Source: Deltaproteobacteria bacterium (GTDB lineage Bacteria > Desulfobacterota > JADFXK01). Taken from it: 6,363 nt of DNA. The notes under the pieces are model-generated. The model was not told the DNA's origin. It saw only the letters and a list, made by a program, of their open reading frames with translations, and did no database searches. The stretch lies in the NCBI GenBank assembly GCA_015233295.1, contig JADFYC010000214.1:1-6363 (forward strand), given 5' to 3'. Both the position numbers and the translations under genes were made by a program. This document shows positions 6,324 to 6,363 of this stretch, piece after piece. Position 1 is the first letter of the stretch. Each line of letters begins with the position of its first letter.

Positions 6324-6363
6324 TTCTCCCACGTCCACCGTCTCCGGCAAGCGTATTTTGATT
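6202..6363 (+). CDS. Third paralogue of the periplasmic sensor protein (N-terminus only, runs off right edge)
   Basis: The frame is open from the ATG to the window edge, giving 54 residues. It begins MSAVIKAISRSVRLTCLI and continues into SLAAPPTQT, against MSVVIKAISRGMRLTCLI and SLAAPPTQT in the left-edge sensor. About 33 of 54 residues are identical. This is a signal peptide with a basic start, hydrophobic core and cleavage region near SLAA. Residues RILI at the end match the start of the periplasmic binding lobe in gene 1 (AILVL). By homology the rest is expected to be a substrate-binding domain, a membrane helix and a PAS/kinase part, but none of that is visible. It is transcribed away from gene 1, with an upstream gap of 131 bases after the channel gene. 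Confidence 0.78.
   Translation, partial: MSAVIKAISRSVRLTCLITMGLLGVVTFPANESLAAPPTQTSPTSTVSGKRILI

Overview
The window (roughly 50-55% GC by eye) looks like a chromosomal piece of a Gram-negative bacterium rich in signal-transduction genes. Periplasmic-binding-protein/PAS/hybrid kinase fusions, Uma2-family nuclease genes and pentapeptide-repeat proteins occur together often in Desulfobacterota (former Deltaproteobacteria). That lineage guess is inference only, and no rRNA or tRNA is present to test it.

Layout. (1) Positions 1-1523, minus strand: the N-terminal 507 residues of a sensor protein. It has a signal peptide, a periplasmic ABC-type substrate-binding domain, one transmembrane helix and the start of a PAS domain, and it runs off the left edge. 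(2) Positions 1604-4399, minus strand: a 931-residue cytoplasmic hybrid histidine kinase (PAS-PAS-GAF-PAS-HisKA-HATPase-REC). It is a close paralogue of gene 1 from mid-membrane-helix onward but lacks the periplasmic sensor. (3) About 4418-4819, plus strand: the C-terminal part of a Uma2-family PD-(D/E)XK protein with no N-terminal section. (4) Positions 4865-6070, plus strand: a pentapeptide-repeat protein (38 uninterrupted repeats) joined to a two-helix potassium-channel pore. (5) Position 6202 to the right edge, plus strand: the first 54 residues of a third sensor paralogue, whose signal-peptide region is about 88% identical in DNA to that of gene 1.

The main finding is a break at about 4415-4420. 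There the 5'-truncated kinase and the 5'-truncated Uma2 gene meet head to head. Kinase homology stops at about 4412 and Uma2-like sequence begins at about 4418, with almost nothing between. Neither gene has a convincing start codon or ribosome binding site, yet both reading frames stay open across the join. This looks like a rearrangement scar (deletion, inversion, illegitimate recombination or an assembly chimera) in a cluster of at least three paralogous sensor kinases.

Functionally, genes 1 and 5 would sense a periplasmic ligand and pass the signal to a cytoplasmic kinase core; their own kinase parts lie outside the window. Gene 2 retains the full phosphorelay core but has lost its ligand input. 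The channel gene has its own ribosome binding site and may be co-transcribed with the Uma2 remnant. No CRISPR array, transposase, tRNA or rRNA was seen. No credible rho-independent terminator was seen either.
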